Assembly (NCBI GenBank): GCA_027082895.1
Contig: JALWTJ010000568.1
Span: forward strand, 1-9,874
Direction of reading: 5' to 3'
Length of the DNA: 9,874 nucleotides
From: Hyphomicrobiales bacterium
GTDB taxonomy: Bacteria > Pseudomonadota > Alphaproteobacteria > Rhizobiales > Devosiaceae
This document shows, piece after piece, positions 1 through 7,189 of the stretch. Numbering within the stretch: the first letter of the stretch is position 1; every line of letters begins with the position of its first letter. The position numbers were made by a program, and so were the translations under genes. The notes under the pieces were generated by a model. The model was given only the letters and a program-made list of their open reading frames with translations, was not told the origin of the DNA and made no database searches.

Positions 1-46
1 GGGACGAACAGGGAGGAGGGAGAAGGCGGGGGCACACCCCTTGCGT

Positions 47-859
47 TCAGTCGGCAATCTTTCGGGCAATGCTCACGATGGCCGGACTGGTCTGTGGTGA
101 AAGGGGCTTGCCCTCAAGGTCCAGTTGCGTGACCAGTTCAAAGCCGTTTGCTTCAAGCATGTCGGCCAGTTCGTCTGCCGTATAGATCTGCAGGGTGAAA
201 CGGTGTTCCACATGCCGGGTTGGGCCTTGTCCTTCCCGGATGGCGTAACGGTCGAACGATGTCAGAAGCCCTCTTTCCGCATCCAGTTCCGAGCGCTGTC
301 GGTGGTGCAGTTCCGCGCCCCCGACCATTGTGCGATAGTCCATTTCAAGAGAGGCAACCTCCGCCGGGTCCATGGCCGCAAGGTTGAATATGTCAAAGAC
401 ATAGATCCCCCCGGACGTCAGGTTGCGCCCGATATTGGCCATGGCAGCCATGAAATCCTTCCGGCTCAGATGGCCGATTGCGTTGAACATGGTGATGGCC
501 CCATCAAACCGGCCCGCCTGCAACGTGCGCATGTCCCCGTCAATGAAGTTGATGTCCATCGAACGCTGACGGGCCTTTTTTCGGGCAATTTCCAGCAATG
601 GTGGGCTGAAGTCCGCCCCAACGACATCAAACCCTTTTTCCGTCAGGTAAAAGACCTGGCTGCCGGTTCCACAGGTCAGGTCCAGAACTGTTCGCACCTT
701 GAGCCGGGTCAGCCAGGTGGCGACAAGGGCACTGAGGCGCGCACTCGTTTCCCCCTCATTGTGGGCATCGAAAAACCGGGGCATTTCCCGATATTCCAGC
801 GGCAGACCCAGATCGCGGGTGCGCACCGGGTCGTCAGACCCGCTGCTCGGTCTTGGCAT
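47..859 (-). CDS. Class I SAM-dependent methyltransferase
   Basis: This encodes a 270-residue soluble, cytoplasmic methyltransferase of the Rossmann-fold class I type; the acceptor is not evident. Seen: the glycine-rich SAM loop VLDLTCGTGSQ (residues 58-68, motif I), an acidic residue after beta-2 in GADFS (D83, motif II), GDM at 108-110 where the adenine is usually contacted, and a post-motif stretch FDGAITMFNAIGHL starting at 118. The C-terminal part carries a beta-rich insert typical of small-molecule methyltransferases. A TTG lies one codon earlier (860-862), but the ATG at 859 is the natural start; a further in-frame ATG at 784 would remove the first 25 residues. No clear Shine-Dalgarno precedes 859. 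The first 26 bases overlap the 3' end of the ABC ATPase gene, so the two are probably co-transcribed and translationally coupled. Family assignment is firm; substrate and link to the transporter are unknown. Confidence 0.9.
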   Translation of the reverse strand: MPRPSSGSDDPVRTRDLGLPLEYREMPRFFDAHNEGETSARLSALVATWLTRLKVRTVLDLTCGTGSQVFYLTEKGFDVVGADFSPPLLEIARKKARQRSMDINFIDGDMRTLQAGRFDGAITMFNAIGHLSRKDFMAAMANIGRNLTSGGIYVFDIFNLAAMDPAEVASLEMDYRTMVGGAELHHRQRSELDAERGLLTSFDRYAIREGQGPTRHVEHRFTLQIYTADELADMLEANGFELVTQLDLEGKPLSPQTSPAIVSIARKIAD

Positions 860-1907
860 CAAAGAAATGAATATGGTCCCCGTCCACCTTCAGCCGGAAT
901 TCCTGCCCGCTTTCCAGTTCGTGGCGCTGGGTGAACACGGCCACCAGTTCCCCGTCCGCCGCCTTGAAGGCCACATGGGTGTCCGGTCCCGTCGGCTCGA
1001 TGACCGACACCGTCGCCTTGATGCCAACCTTTGCAGAAGGAGGGGCGAGGGTGAGATGTTCGGGCCGTATGCCCGCGATCAGTTCCTGCCCCGCTTCGGC
1101 CGAAACTTCGGCCGGGATGGGCAGGGAGCCGTTCAGGGTTTCCAGTATTCTCTTCTTGCCGGAAACCGCCACCTTTCCTTTCACGAGATTCATGGCTGGG
1201 GAGCCGATGAAGGTGGCAACGAACAGGTTGACCGGGCGGTCATACAGCTCCAGCGGCGCGCCGGTCTGTTCGATCCGGCCATTGCTCATGACCACGATCC
1301 GGTCGGCCATGGTCATGGCTTCCACCTGGTCATGGGTCACGAACACGGTCGTCGTCTGCAGGCGCTGGTGCAGTTCCTTGATTTCGGTGCGCATCTGCAC
1401 CCGCAGCTTTGCATCCAGATTGGACAGGGGTTCATCAAACAGGAACACGAGCGGGTCGCGCACGATGGCACGTCCCATGGCCACCCGCTGGCGCTGTCCC
1501 CCCGACAGTTCCCGCGGGTAGCGGTCCAGAAAGGGCTCCAGTCCCAGAATGTCCGCCGCATACTTGACGCGGGAGCGGATTTCTTCTTCGCTCGCCTTGC
1601 GCAGGGACAGTGCGAAGGAAAGGTTGTCGCGCACCTTCATGTGCGGATAAAGGGCATAGTTCTGGAACACCATGGCAATGTCCCGGTCCTTGGGCGCCAG
1701 ATTGTTCACCACCCGGTTGCCGATGACGATGCGGCCCGACGTGATGGTTTCCAGCCCCGATATCATGCGCAACAGGGTGGACTTCCCGCACCCCGAAGGG
1801 CCGACAAGGGCTACGAACTCCCCATCGGCAATTTCCACGTCAATGCCGTGAATGACTTCAACCTTACCGTAGGATTTGTGTACCTTTTGTACCAGCACCT
1901 GCGCCAT
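834..1907 (-). CDS. Carbohydrate-type ABC transporter ATP-binding protein (MalK/UgpC family)
   Basis: This is the nucleotide-binding subunit that hydrolyses ATP on the cytoplasmic face to power an importer of the MalFGK class; it most likely serves the binding protein and permeases encoded divergently from 2300. The 357-residue product has the full ABC set in order: Walker A GPSGCGKST (36-44), Q-loop FQNYALYPHM (Q82), signature LSGGQ (134-138), Walker B FLFDEP (155-160), D-loop SNLD (162-165) and switch histidine TH192. From about residue 235 follows a TOBE/OB-type regulatory domain with the usual GSPAMN and AGIRPEHL motifs, as in MalK and UgpC. The ATG at 1907 is chosen because GGAAGG lies about 8 bases upstream and the protein then begins like its family (MAQVLVQKV); longer reading frames to 1970 add 21 atypical residues. 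The CUT1 family often exports or imports sugars, polyols or glycerol phosphates, so substrate cannot be named from this subunit. Confidence 0.95.
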   Translation of the reverse strand: MAQVLVQKVHKSYGKVEVIHGIDVEIADGEFVALVGPSGCGKSTLLRMISGLETITSGRIVIGNRVVNNLAPKDRDIAMVFQNYALYPHMKVRDNLSFALSLRKASEEEIRSRVKYAADILGLEPFLDRYPRELSGGQRQRVAMGRAIVRDPLVFLFDEPLSNLDAKLRVQMRTEIKELHQRLQTTTVFVTHDQVEAMTMADRIVVMSNGRIEQTGAPLELYDRPVNLFVATFIGSPAMNLVKGKVAVSGKKRILETLNGSLPIPAEVSAEAGQELIAGIRPEHLTLAPPSAKVGIKATVSVIEPTGPDTHVAFKAADGELVAVFTQRHELESGQEFRLKVDGDHIHFFDAKTEQRV

Positions 1908-2080
1908 GGACACCCTTCCGGATTGTGATCCGGCCCCTCTGCATGGGCGCGCTCCGCCCGTGTCGGACAAGCGAAAACGCGCTTTTTTGACTTCAAACTG
2001 TTCGCGGCGGCCGTGATTCGGAACCCCGATTTGATCCGCCTATTCAAGTCATGGCCCAGCTTGAGAGAAAAGTAAACTCC

Positions 2081-2096
2081 TTCTCACTGGTGAAAA
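2081..2096. promoter_or_regulatory. Candidate operator: imperfect palindrome TTCTCACTGGTGAAAA
   Basis: Six of eight base pairs match around the centre at 2088/2089 (TTcTCAC-TG-GTGAaAA style). It lies about 27 bases upstream of the plus-strand -35 and within the weak minus-strand promoter candidate, which is where a shared regulator of divergent units could bind. The centre lacks the CG typical of LacI-family operators, so the protein class is open. Chance occurrence is possible. Confidence 0.25.
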
Positions 2097-2122
2097 CAAA
2101 TCTCAAATATCAAGCATTTTTG

Positions 2123-2150
2123 TTGACACGGGCGAAATTGGCTTCATAGT
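2123..2150 (+). promoter_or_regulatory. Candidate sigma-70 promoter for the binding-protein/permease operon
   Basis: A perfect -35 hexamer TTGACA (2123-2128) is followed after 16 bases by CATAGT (2145-2150), matching four of six -10 positions. Transcription would start near 2157 and leave a leader of about 140 bases before the ATG at 2300. The position, orientation and AT-rich upstream stretch fit, but the -10 is imperfect and no start site can be proven from sequence alone. Confidence 0.5.
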
Positions 2151-2283
2151 GACACAAGTGCCGGTTTGCGCGGGCATCCCATGGCATGGGGGTGAAGGCG
2201 CAGAGCGGATGACTGCCGCGTGCAGGATGCTTCGGGAAAAACGTACCGGACCTGTGGCACGCAGCACCAACGGTCACTTGAAA

Positions 2284-2289
2284 GGGAGG
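2284..2289 (+). promoter_or_regulatory. Shine-Dalgarno site GGGAGG of the binding-protein gene
   Basis: GGGAGG sits ten bases before the ATG at 2300 and supports that start. It also argues against the in-frame ATG nine codons later, which would be too far away, although that later start would still retain the whole Tat motif. Confidence 0.7.
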
Positions 2290-2299
2290 ATACTTCAAG

Positions 2300-3976
2300 A
2301 TGAGAAAAGAGATTTACGAAGCCATAATGCGCCGGCAGGCAAGCCGCCGCTCCGTGCTCAAGGGCATGGCCGGTGCATCGGCAACCGCCATGGCAAGCGG
2401 CTCCATACTGGGGGCCATGACCAGTTCCGCCTCCGCAGCGTCCGGTTCCGCCGCCCTGCGTGCCGAACTGCTCAAGATTCCGGGTGTCGGCATGGGCTCC
2501 CCCACCGACGCCGATTGGCAGAAGGTCGGCGCCCTGACCCTTGGTCCCACCAAGGAAAACGTGGCAGAAGGGGAGTTCGCCGGGGTTGAACTGACCTTCA
2601 TGGGCCTGAACAACCAGAACCTGCACAATCTGCTGTTCCGCGGGTTCCTCAAGCCGTGGGAAGAATATACCGGCGCCAAGATCAACTGGATCGATCTGGC
2701 CCAGGCCGACTACAATGCCCGCCTGCAACAGTCCATTGCCACCGGCACCGTCGATTTCGACATCATCGAAATGGGCGCACCCTTTGAAGGCGACGTGACG
2801 GGCAAGGGCCTTGCTTCGGAAATGCCCGACTGGGTACGCAAGCAGATCGACATGGACGACTATGTGGGCTATCTGCAGGCGCCCGTGGGGACGTGGGACG
2901 GCAAGACCTATCGCATTTCCATCGACGGCGATTGCCACAATTTCAACTACCGCACCGACTATTTCGAAAGCAAGGAACTGGCTGATGCCTGGGCTGCCGA
3001 AGGCCATGAAGGCCCCTGGGAAGTGCCCACCACCTGGCAGAAGGTGCAGGAAGTCACCAAGTTCCTCAAGGGCAAGAAGGATCCGTTCGGCGGTGACGCC
3101 TACGGCTATCTCGACCCGCTCAAGGGCTGGGGCGGCTTCGGCTTCTACTTCCTTGGCTCGCGGGCAACCGCCTATGCCAAGCATCCCGATGATCCGGCCT
3201 TCCTGTTCGATCCCGATACCATGAAACCGCGGATCAACAACCCGGCATGGGTACGGGCCATTCAGGACGTGCTCGACGCGATCGATTCGCAGCCCCCCGA
3301 TCAGCTCAATGCCGATCCCGGCACCACGGGCTTCCAGCAGTTCCTCGCAGGCACCGGGTCCATGCTGTCCTGGTGGGGCGACATCGGCTCCAATGCCAAG
3401 ACGTCCGACGGCTCGGTTGTGGGCGATGTGGTCGGTTTCTCGATCCTGCCCGGTTCGGACGATGTCTACAATTCCAAGACCGGCAAGTGGGAAACGCTGC
3501 CCAGCGGACCCAACTATGCGCCCAACATGGCCTATCTGGGCTGGGGCGTCTATGTGATGGCCCGCGTGGACAGCGATTCCAAGAAGCACAAGGCCGCCTG
3601 GAGCGCTGCCGCCCACCTTGGGGGCAAGGACATCTCCCTGTGGGCCGCTGCCTATCCGTCCGGCTTCCAGCCTTACCGGAATTCCCACTTCAACATTGAT
3701 GAGTGGGTTGCCGCCGGTTACGATCGGGCCTTCATCGAGGATTACCTGTCCTCCGAAGCCGACAGCTACAACCATCCCAACGCTGCGATCGAACCGCGCA
3801 TTCCCGGTATCTTCCAGTATTACAGCGTTGCGGAAGATGAGCTGGCCAAGATCTATGCCGGGCAGTACGATGCCCAGACGGGTGCGGACAATATTGCCGC
3901 TGCCTGGGAGAAGATCACCGACCAGATCGGGCGTGAACAGCAGATCAAGCTCTACAAGGCCTCCCTGGGACTGTAG
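2300..3976 (+). CDS. Extracellular solute-binding protein (family 1, sugar-type), Tat-exported
   Basis: This is the periplasmic substrate-capturing component of the importer. The 558-residue precursor begins with a twin-arginine leader: SRRSVLKG (R16-R17), a weakly hydrophobic Ala/Gly/Ser stretch and a likely cleavage after ASA (residue 46). The mature protein starts with a helical extension of about 50 residues, then the first beta strand near 96 (VELTFMGLNN), and shows the class I pattern of family-1 binding proteins: a DFDIIEMG strand (152-159), ISIDGD before a substrate-facing loop (207-212), GSMLSWWGDIG (353-363) and a long C-terminal lobe rich in Trp and Tyr. It is over 100 residues longer than MalE-like proteins, resembling those that take oligosaccharides or bulky ligands. 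It is the first gene of its operon with both permeases. Tat export implies folding before transport. The ligand cannot be deduced; sugar is the family expectation. Confidence 0.93.
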   Translation: MRKEIYEAIMRRQASRRSVLKGMAGASATAMASGSILGAMTSSASAASGSAALRAELLKIPGVGMGSPTDADWQKVGALTLGPTKENVAEGEFAGVELTFMGLNNQNLHNLLFRGFLKPWEEYTGAKINWIDLAQADYNARLQQSIATGTVDFDIIEMGAPFEGDVTGKGLASEMPDWVRKQIDMDDYVGYLQAPVGTWDGKTYRISIDGDCHNFNYRTDYFESKELADAWAAEGHEGPWEVPTTWQKVQEVTKFLKGKKDPFGGDAYGYLDPLKGWGGFGFYFLGSRATAYAKHPDDPAFLFDPDTMKPRINNPAWVRAIQDVLDAIDSQPPDQLNADPGTTGFQQFLAGTGSMLSWWGDIGSNAKTSDGSVVGDVVGFSILPGSDDVYNSKTGKWETLPSGPNYAPNMAYLGWGVYVMARVDSDSKKHKAAWSAAAHLGGKDISLWAAAYPSGFQPYRNSHFNIDEWVAAGYDRAFIEDYLSSEADSYNHPNAAIEPRIPGIFQYYSVAEDELAKIYAGQYDAQTGADNIAAAWEKITDQIGREQQIKLYKASLGL

Positions 3977-4002
3977 GGACAGGAACTGTCTGAAACCATT
4001 CC

Positions 4003-4035
4003 GGCCGGCGGCGTTTTTCGCGAACGCCGCCGGTC
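4003..4035 (+). other. Strong RNA hairpin after the binding-protein gene
   Basis: Arms CCGGCGGCGTT (4005-4015) and AACGCCGCCGG (4023-4033) pair perfectly over 11 bp around the 7-base loop TTTCGCG. In RNA the stem extends by a G-U and a G-C pair to 4003/4035. It begins 26 bases past the stop codon. No T-run follows, so it is not a classical terminator; such structures commonly protect the upstream message from 3' exonucleases or cause partial read-through, as between malE and malF. That role here is inference. Confidence 0.75.
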
Positions 4036-4041
4036 TTGACC

Positions 4042-4080
4042 AGGCGTTGCGGGCCGGTTCAGGATAAGCCCGGAACGCTT
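4042..4080 (+). other. Second RNA hairpin in the binding-protein/permease gap
   Basis: Arms GCGTT-G-CGGGC (4044-4054) and GCCCG-G-AACGC (4068-4078) pair with a single G-G mismatch around a 13-base loop; a G-U and an A-U pair extend the base of the stem to 4042/4080. It stands seven bases after the first hairpin. Further down, GATC-CAG-GATC followed by six T (4083-4099) looks like a very weak terminator. Tandem structures in one 145-base gap support attenuation or mRNA processing ahead of the permease genes. Confidence 0.6.
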
Positions 4081-4121
4081 CTGATCCAGGATCTTTTTTC
4101 GCGCGGTGGACCCCACGGAAC

Positions 4122-5237
4122 ATGAGCAGCAACGCCCCTTCGTTCGACGACGATTTCGAATTCATTCCCGACCAGATCACCGAATCCCGCCGTCGCGCCG
4201 GAAAGCTGCTGGTGCGGGTATTTTTCGCCCTGTTCGTGGGCATTTTCGCCCTTCAGATTCTGTATAAAACCTCCATGATCGGATTCGGATTTGAGAACTG
4301 GCGTCCGGTCCTTTATGCCTACCTGGCCTGGGCCGTAGCCATTGGCGTCGGCCAGGTCATATCCCGCGGCGAAGCCGGTTATCGCGCCCTGTTCGTTCTG
4401 CCGGCGGTGATGTTCGTCATTTCGGTGGTGATCGTTCCCACCCTGTTCGGTCTGGTCATCGCCTTTACCGACTACAACCTTGCCTCCTTCGAGGGGCAGA
4501 AATTCAACGGTTTCGACAATATCGTGCAGCTGGTACAGGATGATTTCTTCTGGAACGCCATGCGCAACATGGTTTTCTATGTGCTGGCCGTGTTCGTGGA
4601 ATATGCCATCGCCTTCGGTCTGGCCCTTCTGCTCAACGCCGATATCAAGGCACGAAAGTTCTTTCGCGTTGCCTTTTTGCTGCCCTTCATGCTGTCCCCG
4701 GTCGCCGTCAGCTGGATGATTGGCAAGTCGCTGATGGAAAACCGTTTCGGTCCGGTAGCCCGTCTCGCCCGCAACCTGGGGTGGGACAGCCCCGCCTTTT
4801 TCACCAACCCCTGGATTGCCCGCATAAGTATCGAGATCATGGATGCCTGGGTGTCCATCCCCTTCATCATGATCCTGTTGCTGGCCGGCCTGCAGGCCAT
4901 GCCCCGCGATGTGATCGAGGCGGCAAAGGTCGACGGGGCCAACCCGTGGCAGAATTTCTGGAAGATCACCTTCCCCTTGATGCTTCCCGTTTCTGCCACC
5001 GCCATCGTTCTGCGCATCATTTTCAAGCTCAAGCTGGCCGACATCGTGATCAACGTGACTTCAGGCGGCCCGGGCGGGGCCACGGATACCCTGTCCAGCT
5101 TCATCTTCCGGGAATACCGGGATCGCTCCAATGTGGGCTATGGCACCATGATTGCCATCGTCTACCTGATAACCATCATCATCTTCATCACCCTTTTGCT
5201 GGGGTTCGTTTCCAAGCGTATGCAGAAAATGACCTGA
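4122..5237 (+). CDS. ABC transporter permease, MalF/UgpA type (CUT1)
   Basis: This encodes the first inner-membrane subunit of the importer, 371 residues. After an acidic, charged cytoplasmic N-terminus (1-30), about eight hydrophobic segments are visible near 31-47, 63-79, 88-113, 148-171, 181-200, 238-258, 283-300 and 340-363. Two extra N-terminal segments ahead of the six-helix core resemble MalF rather than UgpA. The cytoplasmic EAA loop that docks on the ATPase is clear at 266-285: EAAKVDG with I282 and P285 in the expected positions. GGPGGATDTL (315-324) before the last core helix is the usual permease motif. The gene follows the binding protein by 145 bases that contain two hairpins, and only a poor ribosome site (ACGGAA) precedes the ATG, consistent with lower expression than the binding protein. 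Family is firm; partner subunits are inferred from adjacency. Confidence 0.94.
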   Translation: MSSNAPSFDDDFEFIPDQITESRRRAGKLLVRVFFALFVGIFALQILYKTSMIGFGFENWRPVLYAYLAWAVAIGVGQVISRGEAGYRALFVLPAVMFVISVVIVPTLFGLVIAFTDYNLASFEGQKFNGFDNIVQLVQDDFFWNAMRNMVFYVLAVFVEYAIAFGLALLLNADIKARKFFRVAFLLPFMLSPVAVSWMIGKSLMENRFGPVARLARNLGWDSPAFFTNPWIARISIEIMDAWVSIPFIMILLLAGLQAMPRDVIEAAKVDGANPWQNFWKITFPLMLPVSATAIVLRIIFKLKLADIVINVTSGGPGGATDTLSSFIFREYRDRSNVGYGTMIAIVYLITIIIFITLLLGFVSKRMQKMT

Positions 5238-5295
5238 TGCAGGCTCTCATGCAGGAAACTACCCGGCCGGAACAGAGTTGAAAGAAGGCAGAACA

Positions 5296-6222
5296 GTGAC
5301 ATCGAAGGCAGAAGAAGCGGGGAATTTTGAGCACGATGAAAACAGGTTTCGCCTGCTCACGATCCTGTCCCGTGTACTGATTTACAGCCTGTTGTTTTTC
5401 TGGGTTTTCGTCTCCCTGTTCCCCATATTCTGGACCCTGACCACCTCCTTCAAGACGGCGGTTGACGTCACGAGAGGGCACATCATCCCCTGGGTCGAGT
5501 TCCAACCCAGCTGGAAGGGATTTCGCTCCCTCGGCCTGTCCCCCGATACCATCTGGGCCACCTCCACCGTGCGCGACGAGTTCCTCAAGCGCTTCACCAA
5601 TTCCGTCATTACCTCCATCGGCGCTTCCACCCTGGCGATCCTGATCGGCTCCCTTGCCGCCTATGGCTTGTCCCGGTTCCAGTACCGGTTCGGCTTCATG
5701 CGCAACAAGGACATTTCCTTCTTTTTCCTCTCGCAACTGATCCTGCCCCCGGTGGTATTGGCCTTGCCATTCCTGATTCTTTACAAGGAGCTGGCCCTGC
5801 TCGATACCACCCTGGGCCTGATCTTCCTTTATACGCTGACCGTTCTGCCCATTGTCATCTGGATCATGCGTGACCAGTTCGACACCATCCCCGCCGAATT
5901 GGATGAAGCCGCGCAGGTAGATGGCCTGTCCTCCTGGGGGGCCTTTTTTCGCGTTATCCTGCCCATTGCCCTGCCGGGCATGGTTGCCTCCTTCATCCTC
6001 TCGCTGATCCTGACATGGAACGAATATTTCTTTGCCGCCCTGCTGACCAGTTCCGAGGCAAAGACCCTGCCAGTGATGGTGGCCAGCCAGACCGGTTCGC
6101 AAGGCATCAACTGGTGGTCCATGGCCGCCCTGTCCACCATGGCCATCATGCCGCTGGTGATCATCGGCATTGCCCTGGAAAAATACATTATCAAGGGTAT
6201 GTCCGCCGGATCCGTCAAATAG
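5296..6222 (+). CDS. ABC transporter permease, MalG/UgpE type (CUT1)
   Basis: This encodes the second inner-membrane subunit, pairing with the upstream permease to form the translocation channel. The 308-residue product has six hydrophobic segments (first near 25-46, last near 277-296). The EAA docking loop is present at 204-228 (EAAQVDG, then VILPIALPG), followed by the conserved WNEYFFA and TLPV motifs and a family-typical C-terminal tail EKYIIKGMSAGSVK. The start is uncertain: the GTG at 5296 is preferred because AGAAGG ends seven bases before it; a TTG at 5278 would add six residues but has no comparable ribosome site. The gene lies 58 bases after the first permease and closes the operon. 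AGGAGGT overlaps its stop codon yet serves no visible gene. No clear terminator follows; the next gene is convergent, 23 bases away. Confidence 0.93.
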   Translation: MTSKAEEAGNFEHDENRFRLLTILSRVLIYSLLFFWVFVSLFPIFWTLTTSFKTAVDVTRGHIIPWVEFQPSWKGFRSLGLSPDTIWATSTVRDEFLKRFTNSVITSIGASTLAILIGSLAAYGLSRFQYRFGFMRNKDISFFFLSQLILPPVVLALPFLILYKELALLDTTLGLIFLYTLTVLPIVIWIMRDQFDTIPAELDEAAQVDGLSSWGAFFRVILPIALPGMVASFILSLILTWNEYFFAALLTSSEAKTLPVMVASQTGSQGINWWSMAALSTMAIMPLVIIGIALEKYIIKGMSAGSVK

Positions 6223-6245
6223 GAGGTCCCCGGCGCGCTTCCGCC

Positions 6246-7187
6246 CTATGCCGCAATTCCATCCGGTCCGGCACCGCACACCAGCGCACACACATTTTCG
6301 CCCGGGTTCGGCTTGAAGGCACCGCTTTGCAGTGCCGCTACCGCCGCCGCCCCGCTCAGGTCCGCGCCGATGGCATGGTTGTCCCACAGCCACCTGGCTG
6401 CCTCCAGCATCTGCTCGTCGCTCAGCAGCACCACCTGCTCGATGGCATGCCGTGAGGTTTCGAACACGTCGGCATCGGCAATGGCGCAGGCCATGGTAGC
6501 CACCCGTGTCGTGACGTCGGGCAGGGTCACCGCCTTGCCCGCGGCAAACGAGGCATGGAAAGTGGGGCAGCCTTCCGGCTCGACACCAATGATGCGGATG
6601 TCCGGCTTGAGGTGCTTGAGTGCTATCGCCATTCCCGAAATCAGCCCGCCCCCGCCAATACCGATCAGCATCGCATCCAGATCCGGGTTCTGCTCCAGGA
6701 TTTCCATGGCCAGCGTTCCCTGTCCGGCCATGACCGCCGGGTCGGCGAAGGGATGAAAATAGGCGGCGCCCTTTTCACGGGCGAAGGCGAGGGCCGCTAC
6801 ATTGCTTTCGTGCCATGCGGTCCCGGTAATGCGCACGTCGGCGCCGTAGCTTTTCAGCTTCGTGACCTTGGAGGGGGAAACGTTCTGCGGCACGAAGATC
6901 GTTGCCGGCACGCCCCGGGTTCGCGCCACATGGGCCACGGCCAGCCCGTGATTGCCCCCCGAAGCGGTGACGATCCCCGACTCCATTTCCGCCGCTGGGG
7001 TGGTCAGCAACTTGTTGGTTGCCCCACGCACCTTGAACGACCCTGTCATTTGCAGCAATTCAAGCTTCATCCAAACATTGCCAGCAGCAGGGAAACTGTT
7101 GTTTTCGTCCATGGCGATCATGGGCGTCGTGCGGATAAAAGGGGAAATTCTCTGCCGCGCCGCAGCAACATCTTCAAACCGGATCAT
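6246..7187 (-). CDS. Threonine/serine dehydratase-like PLP enzyme (EutB-like)
   Basis: This encodes a 313-residue, probably cytoplasmic fold-type II PLP enzyme. Family members remove water and ammonia from hydroxy-amino acids such as threonine or serine, giving 2-oxo acids; EutB homologues act in hydroxyectoine breakdown. Seen: the PLP lysine in TGSFKVRGA (K52), the substrate/carboxylate loop SGGNHG (76-81), and the glycine-rich phosphate-binding loop GGGGLISG (178-185). It ends in VCGAGPDG without an ACT domain, so it is the short catabolic form rather than isoleucine-regulated IlvA. AAGGAG lies seven bases before the ATG at 7187. An ATG two codons earlier (7193) overlaps the upstream stop codon as ATGA but sits only one base from that ribosome site, so 7187 is preferred. 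It is the second gene after the DoeB/EutE-like deacylase and almost certainly coupled to it. It could also be a plain threonine dehydratase or serine racemase-like enzyme. Confidence 0.9.
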   Translation of the reverse strand: MIRFEDVAAARQRISPFIRTTPMIAMDENNSFPAAGNVWMKLELLQMTGSFKVRGATNKLLTTPAAEMESGIVTASGGNHGLAVAHVARTRGVPATIFVPQNVSPSKVTKLKSYGADVRITGTAWHESNVAALAFAREKGAAYFHPFADPAVMAGQGTLAMEILEQNPDLDAMLIGIGGGGLISGMAIALKHLKPDIRIIGVEPEGCPTFHASFAAGKAVTLPDVTTRVATMACAIADADVFETSRHAIEQVVLLSDEQMLEAARWLWDNHAIGADLSGAAAVAALQSGAFKPNPGENVCALVCGAGPDGIAA

Positions 7188-7189
7188 GG

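Larger units (their letters stand above)
1908..2299. promoter_or_regulatory. Divergent intergenic control region of the split ABC transporter
   Basis: These 392 bases separate the ATPase gene (leftward) from the binding-protein gene (rightward), and I see no credible gene in them. The stretch 2041-2160 is clearly more AT-rich than its surroundings, as expected of a promoter region. It holds a plus-strand promoter candidate and a partial palindrome (listed separately), and an inverted pair TTGAGA (2061-2066) / TCTCAA (2101-2106). On the minus strand TTGTTT (2099-2094), 17 bases, then TTTACT (2076-2071) is a weak promoter candidate for the ATPase. A small hairpin GGGCG/CGCCC (1945-1959) would lie in the ATPase leader, and CCCAT-GGC-ATGGG (2178-2190) in the leader of the binding-protein mRNA. 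No regulator gene is adjacent. Confidence 0.6.

Noticed and set aside
29..40. GGGG-CACA-CCCC hairpin just after the methyltransferase stop
   Set aside because: Four-base stem and no T-run on the minus strand; too weak to call a terminator.
699..1928. 409-codon plus-strand open frame over the ATPase gene
   Set aside because: Antisense to an ABC ATPase with every canonical motif; the text is His/Arg/Gly-rich and unlike any family.
1969..1988. AAGCG-AAAACG-CGCTT hairpin followed by T residues, like a plus-strand terminator
   Set aside because: No plus-strand gene ends before it; the stem is only 5 bp and it lies in the leader of a leftward gene, where it would not act as terminator.
2144..4243. 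699-codon open frame on the minus strand opposite the binding-protein gene
   Set aside because: It mirrors the codon pattern of the strong plus-strand gene in GC-rich DNA, with low-complexity Gly/His/Val-rich text and no recognisable domain.
6223..6245. Shared terminator in the gap between the second permease and the PLP enzyme
   Set aside because: Only a 4-bp GGCG/CGCC stem and no T-run on either strand.
5188..6393. 401-codon minus-strand open frame over the second permease
   Set aside because: Gly/Gln/Asp-rich shadow without family features; the plus-strand permease has all expected motifs.
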